From Endomicrobium sp. (lineage in GTDB: Bacteria > Elusimicrobiota > Endomicrobiia > Endomicrobiales > Endomicrobiaceae), in NCBI GenBank assembly GCA_031277075.1, contig JAISLV010000089.1:1-18459 (forward strand): a stretch of DNA of 18,459 nucleotides, in the 5' to 3' direction. This document shows positions 8,920 to 15,932 of this stretch, in pieces (position 1 is the stretch's first letter; each line of letters begins with the position of its first letter). Made by a program: the position numbers and the translations under genes. Under the pieces are notes generated by a model. It was not told the origin of the DNA. It saw nothing but the letters and a program-made list of their open reading frames with translations, and made no database searches.

Positions 8920-9843
8920 TTAAGGTCTGCTCATAAACGACTTGGCTTTTTGTTTTGAGGCGGCTTTAAAAATTACCGCCGTCTCGCCGTCGTTTACGCC
9001 CGATATTATTTCCGTAAATCTTCCGTCGGTTATACCCGCGTCTACAGTCCTTGTTTCAAAAACCGCTTTGCCGCTTTTGAGCGTTTTTACTACGGCGGTT
9101 TTTTTGCCCGCGCGTTCTGAAATAAAATTATTCGGCAAAGATAAAGCGTCTTTTTTAGATTGAGCGGTTATTGTGATAGTCGCCGTCATTCCCGCTCTAA
9201 AAACCAAAGGTTTTTTAAGCGGTTTTATGCGTATAGTATAAACCGTAACATTGCTTACCACCGTAGATTCGTAAGATATATGCTCTATAATTCCGTCAAA
9301 AAATTCGTCGGGGTAAGCGTCTAAATACATTTTCAGCTTTTCGCCGATTTTTATAAATCTCAAATCCGTTTCGTCCACTTGAGATTCAACGATTAAATCG
9401 TCAGCCATAACTAAAATAGCGTCGGAAGACGTCACGGTTTGACCGGGTTCTTTTTGGCGCAAAATTATAAAGCCGTTCATAGGAGCCACTATAGGAGTAG
9501 CCTTATAAATGTTTTGCCATCTGACGTATTCTTCGTCGCCCATAGCTCTTGCCGCGTCAAGCATAGCCGCCCTTTCGCTTGAACTCATGTTCGCTATAAT
9601 CTGACCTTTTTTAATTGTGTCGCCTTCAACGACAAAAATTTCTTCAATTCTTCCTGCAAAAGGCGGTTTTATTTCAAGTCTGTTTCTTGGGCTTACAGAC
9701 CCAGTTTCTCTGAATTCAACCTGCAAATCGCGTTTAACAAGCCGCGCCTCTTTATCTACAGTTTGCCCTTTTGGCTTGAATATAAAAAACGCCGCGCCCG
9801 ACGCGATAACCAGAAAAATTAAAATTATAACAATTTTTTTCAT
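8920..9843 (-). CDS. HlyD/MacA-type periplasmic adaptor (membrane fusion protein)
   Basis: This 307-residue protein starts with a lysine-flanked membrane segment (about 3-23), followed by a biotinyl-lipoyl half (GRIEEIFVVEGDTIKKGQ, about 70-87), a very short helical insert, the second lipoyl half (IVAPMNGFI, about 117-125), a beta-barrel domain, and a membrane-proximal domain ending near SFMSRP. Adaptors of this family bridge an inner-membrane pump to a TolC channel. AAGGATAAGG lies just upstream of the ATG as ribosome binding site. The gene sits between tolC and the hydrolase/macB pair, so it is the presumed MacA-like partner. The helical insert between the lipoyl halves is only about 30 residues, well below the long hairpin of typical MacA, so direct docking on TolC may differ. 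The family call is secure; the MacA orthology is not. Confidence 0.9.
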   Translation of the reverse strand: MKKIVIILIFLVIASGAAFFIFKPKGQTVDKEARLVKRDLQVEFRETGSVSPRNRLEIKPPFAGRIEEIFVVEGDTIKKGQIIANMSSSERAAMLDAARAMGDEEYVRWQNIYKATPIVAPMNGFIILRQKEPGQTVTSSDAILVMADDLIVESQVDETDLRFIKIGEKLKMYLDAYPDEFFDGIIEHISYESTVVSNVTVYTIRIKPLKKPLVFRAGMTATITITAQSKKDALSLPNNFISERAGKKTAVVKTLKSGKAVFETRTVDAGITDGRFTEIISGVNDGETAVIFKAASKQKAKSFMSRP

Positions 9844-9869
9844 TGCCTTATCCTTTGTTTTAGCCTTGC

Positions 9870-10057
9870 CTTAAGAGCGTCTCTAAAAACCCTAACGCCC
9901 GTCTTTGCCTTGCGCCTTGAGACATTGTCTCTGCAGCATTTCTACATCAGAAAATTTGTCCGTCCCTGCTCTTAGGACGCCCTTCATTTTCTTCCTTGCC
10001 CTGCCGCATAATTTGCGGCAATTATAAACATTATAGGTTTTTAGAGACATCCTTAAA
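9870..10057 (+). repeat. Short inverted-repeat (MITE-like) element between tolC and the adaptor gene
   Basis: The left end GCGTCTCTAAAAACC (9877-9891) and the right end GGTTTTTAGAGACATCC (10036-10052) are near-perfect inverted copies, and flanking bases also match (CTTAAG against CTTTAAGG). The roughly 190-bp interior codes for nothing I can recognise. It contains two hairpins, GAGAC-att-GTCTC (9919-9931) and TGCCGCA/TGCGGCA (10002-10020). It fills nearly the whole tolC-adaptor gap and begins 2 nt after the tolC stop. Related ends occur at 11340-11467 and 12918-12997. I see no transposase, so a non-autonomous element or a transcribed structured spacer is possible. Confidence 0.55.
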
Positions 10058-10058
10058 G

Positions 10059-11291
10059 CTATTTTCCCAAAAAATTATCCCAAGCCGCTTTTTCCAAAGA
10101 GGCGTTTTTCTTTGCGTCTAAAAGATTTTTTTGCGAATTTATAAAATCGTTTTCTATTGAATACCAGTCTTGGTATGTAGTCAGCCCGTTGACGTATTTT
10201 CTTGCGGAAATTTCGGCTTGCAGAGACGCCGCTTTAAGATAATGCCGCCTCACGGCGACATTTTCGTAATAATCCGCCAAAGAATTATAGCGCGCAACGG
10301 CTTTGGCTTTTAAAGAATTGACGGAATCTTTTAAATTTTCTTCGGCGATTTGCGCTAAATTCTTTGCGCTTTTAACGTCGGCGTATCTTTGCCCGCCGTT
10401 AAAGAGCGTATAAGAAACTGAAATTCCCGCGTTCCACCTGCGATTATCTGGGAACCATTGCCCGCCTGAACGCGAAATTGCGCCTGAAACGCTTATGTCT
10501 GGCATCCAGAGGTTTTTTGTTTTTGCGGCTTGCAGTTTTGCGATTTGCGCTGAAAATTTTACCGTTAAAAATTCAGGCAGTTGCGCGACGAGAACGTTAA
10601 AATCGGGCTTTTTTATTTCCGCTGCGTCAAGCTCAAGTTTTTCTGAAGTTTCCAAAATTGCGTCGCCGTTTCTTCCTATGGCTTTGAGCAAAGCCGCAGA
10701 CGCAGTTTCAATATATCTCTTAGCTTTTCTTAAATCATAACCCGCCATTTCAACGTCGGCTTCAACCCTTTCAAGCGAGCCGACGTCAACGTTGCCCGAA
10801 TTGTATTTCAGGTTTATCATATCGCGGTTTTCTTTTCTGCGTTCGTAAATTTGTTTGGAAAGCTCGGCGGTTTCGTAAGCCCATACAAGATTGACGTATT
10901 GAACAATCGTTTCATAAAGCGCGTCGGAAACGGTTCTGTTATATGAAATTTGGGAGGAGTTTACTTCAACGGATTTTATTTTTACGTCGTTATAAGTTTC
11001 AAAACCGGAAAATACGGAAAGAGAAACGTTCAGACCGAAAGAATAATCGCGCGAGTAGCCGCCGTTAGTCTCGCCCTGCCCAGAAGAGCCGCTTAAAGAC
11101 GCGACAGGAAAATACGCGCCTAAAGAGCGGTTGTAAGCAAGACGGGCGTTATCAAGTTTAAGTTTTGCGGCGATAATGGAAGGATTGTTTTGCAAAGTTT
11201 GCGCGCAAACGATTTCTCGGCTGACAACCTCGCAAATCGCGGAAGAAACGAAAAAAATAAGCGCTGATAAAACTATAAAAATTTTATTCAT
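10059..11291 (-). CDS. TolC-family outer membrane efflux protein
   Basis: This 410-residue protein begins with a signal peptide (hydrophobic 4-19) and has the two related helical/strand halves of the outer membrane efflux protein family. The first half includes NNPSIIAAKLKLDNARL (about 35-51) and an amphipathic strand region of the GLNVSLSVFSGFETY type. The second half repeats the pattern with WNAGISVSYTLFNGGQRY. Long heptad-rich helices form the expected periplasmic tunnel. The trimer would provide the outer-membrane exit for the adaptor/MacB pump encoded downstream. C20 follows the signal core but the residues before it (SAI) fit a lipobox poorly. No strong ribosome binding site precedes the ATG. 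A repeat element follows directly after its stop, so the link to the adaptor gene may be loosened by processing or termination. Confidence 0.93.
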   Translation of the reverse strand: MNKIFIVLSALIFFVSSAICEVVSREIVCAQTLQNNPSIIAAKLKLDNARLAYNRSLGAYFPVASLSGSSGQGETNGGYSRDYSFGLNVSLSVFSGFETYNDVKIKSVEVNSSQISYNRTVSDALYETIVQYVNLVWAYETAELSKQIYERRKENRDMINLKYNSGNVDVGSLERVEADVEMAGYDLRKAKRYIETASAALLKAIGRNGDAILETSEKLELDAAEIKKPDFNVLVAQLPEFLTVKFSAQIAKLQAAKTKNLWMPDISVSGAISRSGGQWFPDNRRWNAGISVSYTLFNGGQRYADVKSAKNLAQIAEENLKDSVNSLKAKAVARYNSLADYYENVAVRRHYLKAASLQAEISARKYVNGLTTYQDWYSIENDFINSQKNLLDAKKNASLEKAAWDNFLGK

Positions 11292-11334
11292 TCAAATATA
11301 ACGAAAATAAATATTTTCCTATTGCAGATTATTT

Positions 11335-11362
11335 ATTATAACGTCGCTAAAAACTTGATAAA
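11335..11362 (-). promoter_or_regulatory. Possible tolC promoter at the edge of a repeat element
   Basis: A perfect TATAAT lies at 11335-11340 on the minus strand, 43 nt before the tolC ATG. A -35 is poor: TTTATC at 11357-11362 with 16-nt spacing matches 3 of 6. The -10 touches the end of the inverted-repeat element at 11340-11467, so the element may supply the -35. This is a weak call. Confidence 0.3.
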
Positions 11363-11467
11363 GCTCCCTTTCTTAAAAAAGGGGCGGCGGGTTTGCCCGA
11401 CGGAGCATCAATTTTTCCGTTGCCTTATCTATTTCTTAAAATATATGGTTTTTTAGAGACGCCCGTT
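11340..11467 (+). repeat. Second inverted-repeat (MITE-like) element, between cas2 and tolC
   Basis: The right end GGTTTTTTAGAGACGCCCGTT (11447-11467) is the inverse of the family core GGGCGTCTCTAAAAACC. The left end AACGTCGCTAAAAAC (11340-11354) is a decayed copy. The interior holds a branched palindrome (11363-11406) and the string AAAAACTTGATAAA, which recurs as AAAACTTGATAAA in the element upstream of cas1. With its flanks it accounts for most of the 230-base cas2-tolC gap. An AT-rich hairpin (TTTGAAA/TTTCAAA, 11482-11503) remains just downstream of the cas2 stop; it lacks a U-run and is a poor terminator. Confidence 0.5.
11363..11406 (+). repeat. Branched palindrome (potential three-way junction)
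   Basis: An outer stem GCTCC (11363-11367) / GGAGC (11402-11406) encloses two hairpins: CTTT/AAAG with loop CTTAAA (11368-11381; pairing can extend to CCCTTT/AAAGGG at the expense of the outer stem), and CGGG/CCCG with loop TTTG (11388-11399). Such compact nested palindromes are typical of dispersed intergenic repeats that fold as DNA cruciforms or RNA. Confidence 0.6.
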
Positions 11468-11521
11468 AAATAATACCAATTTTTGAAAACGAAAACTTTC
11501 AAATTAAATGAAAAATTTATG

Positions 11522-11812
11522 TTATATCACAAGCGTCCCGTGAAAATCTACAGGCTCTTTTGCGCCGAAATGTTCTATTTTCCTTTCCCAATTTGAGCCT
11601 AACATATAAAATCTTACGCTGTCTTTTTTCAAATCTATTATCTTTAACAACTTATCTTTCAAAAATACCCATTGCGCAGGGTCAACTTCGCATTCAAAAA
11701 CGGAAAACTGAACTCTTTGCCCGTAATCCAAACAAACTTTTGAAACGTTTCTTAAACGCCTTTGCCCGCCCGCCGCCGAAACATTTATATCGTAACTGAT
11801 TAATACTAACAT
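11522..11812 (-). CDS. cas2: CRISPR-associated Cas2, type I-C-like
   Basis: At 96 residues it has normal Cas2 length. The N-terminal strand MLVLISYDIN carries the conserved aspartate D8, and GQRRLRNVSKVCLDYG, SVFECEVDPAQW and RFYMLGSNWERK follow in the order expected for type I-C Cas2. Cas2 dimers form the core of the spacer-integration complex with Cas1. The gene starts 24 nt after the cas1 stop, preceded by a GAGG ribosome-binding-like sequence, so the two are cotranscribed. In type I-C loci the array usually follows cas2; here only repeat-element DNA and then tolC follow. Confidence 0.95.
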   Translation of the reverse strand: MLVLISYDINVSAAGGQRRLRNVSKVCLDYGQRVQFSVFECEVDPAQWVFLKDKLLKIIDLKKDSVRFYMLGSNWERKIEHFGAKEPVDFHGTLVI

Positions 11813-11836
11813 AAAACGCCTCGCTTTTTTATACGT

Positions 11837-12871
11837 TTATTTCCAAATAAACGGAGGATATGCGTCAATATCGCCCCGTATATACCTTGCAAAAAGCAAG
11901 GCTTGCGCGTGAAACAAAATGCCTATTTGAATATTTTCTTTAAAGAACGGGTGAAAAACTTCTTCTTCTTTTCTTTTTCTATAAGCGTCAAGAAGTATTT
12001 TCCTGTTTTCATCCGTCATTATAACCGCGCCGTTTTGCGATTTTGTAAAACCTTTTTTGTCCAGCTGCGATAAATTTATTAAAGTTAAAATTAATCTGTC
12101 GGCGATAACGGAACGAAACTCTTCCATTAAATCTAAAGCCAAACTCGGTCTGCCGGGTCTGTCTTTATGAAAAAATCCTGCTTGCGGGTCAAGCCCGACG
12201 CCTTCCAACGCCGAAGAAACGTCGTGCGCCAATAAAGTGTAGGCAAAGGAAAGCAAACAGTTGACATTATCTTGCGGCGGACGGCGGGTTCTTTCATTCA
12301 TATAAAAAGTTTCTTTGTCATTTAAAATTAAACCGTCAAAAACGCCAAAATACGAATTTGCCGCGTCGCCCTCCATTCCGCGCAAAATATCAAGGGTTTC
12401 AGCCGACAAAACATTATTAAGCGCTCTTTGCAAACTTGCCGAAACCTGTTTTATTTTATCAGGGAAAGACATTTTTTCTTCATGGTCTCTCAACGCTCTA
12501 TTAATCACGGTTTTTGAATTATTTAATTTCCCTATTAAAATTGATTTTGCCGTTTCTAAACAAAATTTAGCGTCGTCGCAATATTTGTATTGTTGTTTTC
12601 TCAAGAGAACGTTGCCTGAAATCGGCGATTGCACTTTTGCGATAAATTTTCCGTATTCGGTAAAAAAACTTACCGAAACGTCGTTTTCGGCGCACAGCCC
12701 GAAAACAAAAGGCGAGCATGCCACATTGCCGAAACACGCGACCGAATTAATTAAATGTATCGGCGCGCGAAAAAGTTCTTTCCCATGAAAGCTGACGACA
12801 ATATTTTCCCGCTCTTTTGAAATATATGTTTCTTGCGTCGTAATAAACAGACTGCTGAATAATTTTTTCAT
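11837..12871 (-). CDS. cas1: CRISPR-associated Cas1 integrase, type I-C-like
   Basis: The 344-residue protein matches Cas1 along its length, with the type I-C start MKKLFSSLFITTQETY and PISGNVLLRKQQY at about 83-95. The metal-binding residues are visible: E167 in RGMEGDAANSYF, H235 in AGFFHKDRPGRPSLALD, and D247 with E250 in LDLMEEFR. Cas1 cuts and joins spacers into the CRISPR array, working with Cas2. The gene appears intact, so the pair could be functional. Cas4, which normally precedes cas1 in type I-C, is absent: upstream is a 381-base gap of repeats and hairpins and then rng. No Shine-Dalgarno sequence of note precedes the ATG at 12871. Confidence 0.95.
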   Translation of the reverse strand: MKKLFSSLFITTQETYISKERENIVVSFHGKELFRAPIHLINSVACFGNVACSPFVFGLCAENDVSVSFFTEYGKFIAKVQSPISGNVLLRKQQYKYCDDAKFCLETAKSILIGKLNNSKTVINRALRDHEEKMSFPDKIKQVSASLQRALNNVLSAETLDILRGMEGDAANSYFGVFDGLILNDKETFYMNERTRRPPQDNVNCLLSFAYTLLAHDVSSALEGVGLDPQAGFFHKDRPGRPSLALDLMEEFRSVIADRLILTLINLSQLDKKGFTKSQNGAVIMTDENRKILLDAYRKRKEEEVFHPFFKENIQIGILFHAQALLFARYIRGDIDAYPPFIWK

Positions 12872-12917
12872 TTTTTATTTCTTACGCCTTTATTTCCTCA
12901 TTTAGCTTTTTATAAAT

Positions 12918-12997
12918 GGGCGTCTTGCAAAAACCTGACAAATTACCGTTTGAGCCTCTCTTAAAACTTGATAAATTACCGTTTTTTTAAAAGCCCG
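12918..12997 (+). repeat. Third inverted-repeat element, containing a tandem 33/34-bp repeat, upstream of cas1
   Basis: The left end GGGCGTCTTGCAAAAACC (12918-12935) matches the family core at 15 of 18 positions when compared with the inverse of 11447-11464. The right end (12980-12997) is a decayed inverse copy. Inside, the unit at 12918-12951 is repeated imperfectly at 12952-12984; both end with AAATTACCGTTT, and both contain the AAAACyTGAyAAA string. Only two units exist and no spacers are interposed, so this is not a CRISPR array. Confidence 0.5.
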
Positions 12998-13002
12998 TCC
13001 TT

Positions 13003-13250
13003 AAAATTTTCAGTTGGGCAGGGTGAAAAGCATAATAGCGCGCGAACTTTTCGCAAACGCCATAACTTAAAAAGAGAGTTTTGCGGCGGCAAGTTGCAAA
13101 GCGATGGACGCTTTGCAGCAACTGCAGGCAAAAAGGAAAACAGAGAAGCGATTTGCAGGTATAGCGCTAATCAAGGCGTCAAAAACACAGATACTTTTAT
13201 TGAACTTTTGTTCAATTCGCGCGCGAATTGTAAACGTATGGGAAGACAGG
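13003..13250. other. Hairpin-rich non-coding spacer between rng and cas1
   Basis: No gene is supported here. Hairpins seen: GCGAA-ctt-TTCGC (13042-13054); a long one with AGTTGCAAAGCG (13092-13103) facing CGCTTTGCAGCAACT (13109-13123) across a 5-nt loop; TTGAAC-tttt-GTTCAA (13200-13215); and an 18-bp perfect palindrome (13213-13230). The stretch is richer in G and C than neighbouring gaps. A plus-strand frame stays open through it but has no ribosome binding site and runs antisense into rng. It could be a further dispersed repeat, a small RNA or the decayed remains of a lost gene. Confidence 0.5.
13200..13230. repeat. Two overlapping palindromes downstream of rng
   Basis: TTGAAC-tttt-GTTCAA (13200-13215) shares its last three bases with the perfect palindrome CAATTCGCGCGCGAATTG (13213-13230). 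They lie 23 nt past the rng stop. Neither is followed by a U-run on the minus strand, so an intrinsic terminator is not clear; an operator-like or cruciform site is equally possible. Confidence 0.5.
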
Positions 13251-13252
13251 CT

Positions 13253-14680
13253 TTATCCGAAAATTATTTGATAATCTTCTCTGTCTATATCCGGATCAGA
13301 TTTTACGTCAAAATCCATTTTGAAAAGTTCTTTTAAGCGGGCTTTGCGTTCGCAGAAATAATCTACGACGTCGGGATTTAGTTTTATTTTTACGGAACCG
13401 TGGTGCATATCCACTTTCATCTGTTCTATATCGTCGCAAACGCGGATAAAAATAGATTCTTTTGACATCACCAGCCCAAGCCCCCTGCACATAGGACAGG
13501 TGTCCCCAAGAAGCGAAAAGAGGGATTCTCTTTTTCTCTCTCTTGTCATTTCAATAAGCCCTAGCCTTGTGATAGGCCATATCTTAATTTTTGCTTTGTC
13601 GCCTTTTGTAGCGGCGCGCAAGACGTCTAAAACTTTTTGCCTGTTTGCGGACTTTTTCATATCTATAAAATCTATGACTATAATTCCGCCTATATTTCTT
13701 AAACGCAGCTGCCTTGCAATTTCTTGCGCGGCGTCGATATTTGTAAGAAAAGCCGTGTCTTCCTGAGAGCTTTTTGCGGTAAATTTTCCGCTGTTTACGT
13801 CTATGGCGCAAAGAGATTCCGCTTCTTGTATTATTAAATACCCGCCGGATTTTAAACGCGCCTTATTTGAACGCAGCCGCGAAATTTCGTCTTCAATTCC
13901 GTAAGCCTTAAAAATTGACTGCCTGCCTTCGTATAAAACTATTTTGTCGGAAAGTTCCGGCGAAATTATTTTTACGAAATCAGATACGTCTTTTAGCTCT
14001 TTTTGGCTGTCTATATGCATAAGCTCTACGTTTTCCGTAAAATAATCTCTTACCGTTTGAAAAACGACGCCCAAATCTTTGTGAATCATAGACATTGACG
14101 GAGCTTTTTCAAAACGCGAAACTATTGACCCCCACAGCCTCGCCAAATATTTCGCTTCTTTTTTTATTTCGTCTTCTTCGGCGTCTTCGGCTTCTGTGCG
14201 CGCTATTATTCCGCCCGGCGTGTCTTTCTTTATTTCGGAAATTATTTTTTTAAGCCTGCCGTGTTCTTTTTCGTCCTCAATGTTTTTTGATATTCCTATA
14301 TTATTGCTAAAAGGCATATACACTATCAAGCGACCCGGCAGAGATATGTCCATAGTAACTTTAGGACCTTTTGTGCTTATAGGCTCTTTATAAACCTGAA
14401 CCATAACGTCTTGTCCCTGTTTAATCATTTTTTCAATATTTTTTTCGTGTTTTGGCGCGACGATGTCGCCTGCGCCCATATAAGCGCTTTTTCCAAAACA
14501 CAAATCCACAAAGTCGGAGTTTAACGCGGGAACTATATTTTGAACCTTTCCTTTATAAATATTGTTCAATATTTTTTCCGATTCCCTTCTTTCTATGAAC
14601 AAATCAAAAAGGCGTCCGTCTTCAAGCACAGCTACTTTGGTTTCTTCCAAAGTTCTGTTTACTACTATTTCTTTTTTCAC
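13253..14680 (-). CDS. rng: Ribonuclease E/G family endoribonuclease
   Basis: This 475-residue protein has RNase G size and order: an S1 RNA-binding domain (about 37-115, IYKGKVQNIVPALNSDFVDL), an RNase H-like and DNase I-like catalytic core, and the zinc-link motif CPMCRG with C395 and C398. The two metal-binding aspartates are D294 in AIDVNSGKF and D337 in IVIDFIDM. There is no long C-terminal degradosome scaffold. The enzyme processes rRNA and mRNA in the cytoplasm. The start is GTG at 14680, chosen because AAGGAAA lies 7 nt upstream and the previous gene stops 4 nt before it. It is the third gene of the radical SAM operon, a neighbourhood also seen in many other bacteria. Confidence 0.95.
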   Translation of the reverse strand: MKKEIVVNRTLEETKVAVLEDGRLFDLFIERRESEKILNNIYKGKVQNIVPALNSDFVDLCFGKSAYMGAGDIVAPKHEKNIEKMIKQGQDVMVQVYKEPISTKGPKVTMDISLPGRLIVYMPFSNNIGISKNIEDEKEHGRLKKIISEIKKDTPGGIIARTEAEDAEEDEIKKEAKYLARLWGSIVSRFEKAPSMSMIHKDLGVVFQTVRDYFTENVELMHIDSQKELKDVSDFVKIISPELSDKIVLYEGRQSIFKAYGIEDEISRLRSNKARLKSGGYLIIQEAESLCAIDVNSGKFTAKSSQEDTAFLTNIDAAQEIARQLRLRNIGGIIVIDFIDMKKSANRQKVLDVLRAATKGDKAKIKIWPITRLGLIEMTRERKRESLFSLLGDTCPMCRGLGLVMSKESIFIRVCDDIEQMKVDMHHGSVKIKLNPDVVDYFCERKARLKELFKMDFDVKSDPDIDREDYQIIFG

Positions 14681-14684
14681 TATA

Positions 14685-15932
14685 TTATTTCCTTTTCACC
14701 GCCGCAAATAAATTTTCAGCCATCTCTTGATAAACTTTGTCTCTGTCGGAACTTTTAAGGGCGTTTATTGACGAATTATCTACAAAAATCGTATTTGTGG
14801 AATACAAAATGTTCTTTAAAACGCTTTCAGATTTTGTCCCCGAAGGCAACCCGTTTATTATAAGCGCGACTCCTTTTTGGCGGCACAAATCGTCAATGCG
14901 TTTTGTGTCAGACATTACCCATTTGCTTATCTCCGATATTTTTTCTTCATAATCCGCAGTATTGATCGCGCATATCGCGTTAATTTCGGGGCTTATTTCG
15001 CCTATGAAACTTTTAAGAACTCCAGAAAAATAAAGTATTTCGTTTAAGATTTTTCCTCTATACGACATATACATAAGCGAAAGCGCCTTATAACATTTAT
15101 TATCAGAATCAAAAGGGTTTGTTAATATTCCGCTTTCAAACGCAGCCAAAGCGGCGTCCGCGTATTTTTTGCTGCTTGTAAGACGCAAAGAGCCTAAAGC
15201 GTAATATATGCCTGAATTGAGAGGATAATCGCTAAGCATTTCGCGCAAAAGACCTTCGGCTTTATCGTATTGTTTTTGACCGATATAATTCCAAACCGCT
15301 TTATTTTTATCCGCAAAAGAAACGTCCGAAGATAATTTTGATTCGGAGCGTAAAAACTCAAAAGACGGAACTATTTTAGCTCTGTATCCGTTAAAAATTT
15401 TAGGAGGGCTTCCTGCAATTTGTCGGTAGGCGGCGGAAGCGGAATATTTGAACGGCGAATTTGCCGAAGCTGAAATTGAATTATAAAAATCCGCTACGGC
15501 GAGATTGAGCTTAAAAACAGCGTCAGAATCTTCTGGCGCTATAACGGCTTTTGACGGCAAATATTTCCCCTCGTATAACAGATAATCGGAAAAACCGTTC
15601 AAATTATAAAAGTTCCCTTCGCCCGTCATTAATATTACGTATTGCGCGTTTTGCTGTTTTTCCAAAAGATAGCGGATAAGTTTTAAGGCTTGCGAAGTAT
15701 TTAAATCAAAAAACGAATAACTCTTAACTTCAACTTTATTTTTGCCGTATTCTTTGTCGAACATATTCTGCAAAACCGACGAGTATTCCTTTACGCCGTT
15801 ATTTCCTAAAACTATTGAATCCGCCACAAATAAAACGCTGCTTTTAGCTTTTTTATCGGCTGCATACAACGGGAATAATAAAAAACTTACAAGAAAAAAA
15901 GAAACCGAAATTTTCATTAGATTACGGCTCAT
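14685..15932 (-). CDS. Exported SGNH-like protein with TPR-like insert, catalytic motifs degenerate
   Basis: The ATG at 15932 gives 415 residues; alternatives are an upstream TTG (15956) and an ATG at 15917. Residues 1-25 form a signal peptide ending LYAA. The next strand, SSVLFVADSIVLGNNG, resembles SGNH block I with ADS in place of GDS and the possible nucleophile S39. GEGNFYNL (about 105-112) resembles block III. Residues about 200-290 look like TPR helices (NYIGQKQYDKAEGLLREML, and a second LAAFESGILTNPF unit). The C-terminus returns to an SGNH-like end, with DNSSIN where D-x-x-H is expected, so the catalytic histidine seems missing. It may be a pseudoenzyme or scaffold of the cell envelope. 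It overlaps the radical SAM gene by 11 nt and ends 4 nt before rng. The fold call is moderate. Confidence 0.6.
   Translation of the reverse strand: MSRNLMKISVSFFLVSFLLFPLYAADKKAKSSVLFVADSIVLGNNGVKEYSSVLQNMFDKEYGKNKVEVKSYSFFDLNTSQALKLIRYLLEKQQNAQYVILMTGEGNFYNLNGFSDYLLYEGKYLPSKAVIAPEDSDAVFKLNLAVADFYNSISASANSPFKYSASAAYRQIAGSPPKIFNGYRAKIVPSFEFLRSESKLSSDVSFADKNKAVWNYIGQKQYDKAEGLLREMLSDYPLNSGIYYALGSLRLTSSKKYADAALAAFESGILTNPFDSDNKCYKALSLMYMSYRGKILNEILYFSGVLKSFIGEISPEINAICAINTADYEEKISEISKWVMSDTKRIDDLCRQKGVALIINGLPSGTKSESVLKNILYSTNTIFVDNSSINALKSSDRDKVYQEMAENLFAAVKRK
14688..14694 (-). promoter_or_regulatory. Ribosome binding site supporting the GTG start of rng
   Basis: AAGGAAA on the minus strand lies 7 nt before the GTG at 14680 and inside the last codons of the preceding gene. 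It fixes the non-ATG start. Confidence 0.7.

Noticed and set aside
11229..11291. TolC protein as a lipoprotein through C20
   Set aside because: The residues before the cysteine (S-A-I) do not fit a lipobox well, and a standard signal peptide explains the N-terminus.
12315..12788. Plus-strand frame of 157 codons opposite cas1
   Set aside because: It lies entirely antisense to well-conserved Cas1 sequence and has no protein-like features of its own.
12918..12984. Possible CRISPR array near cas1
   Set aside because: Only two imperfect units stand directly next to each other without spacers, and they do not resemble type I-C repeats. No array is visible in the other cas-side gap either.
13200..13230. 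Intrinsic terminator for rng
   Set aside because: The palindromes are strong but no run of U follows on the minus strand, so a canonical terminator is not supported.
12968..13336. Plus-strand open frame of 122 codons across the rng-cas1 gap
   Set aside because: It begins inside a repeat element, has no ribosome binding site, shows no recognisable domain, and its 3' part is antisense to the conserved end of rng.
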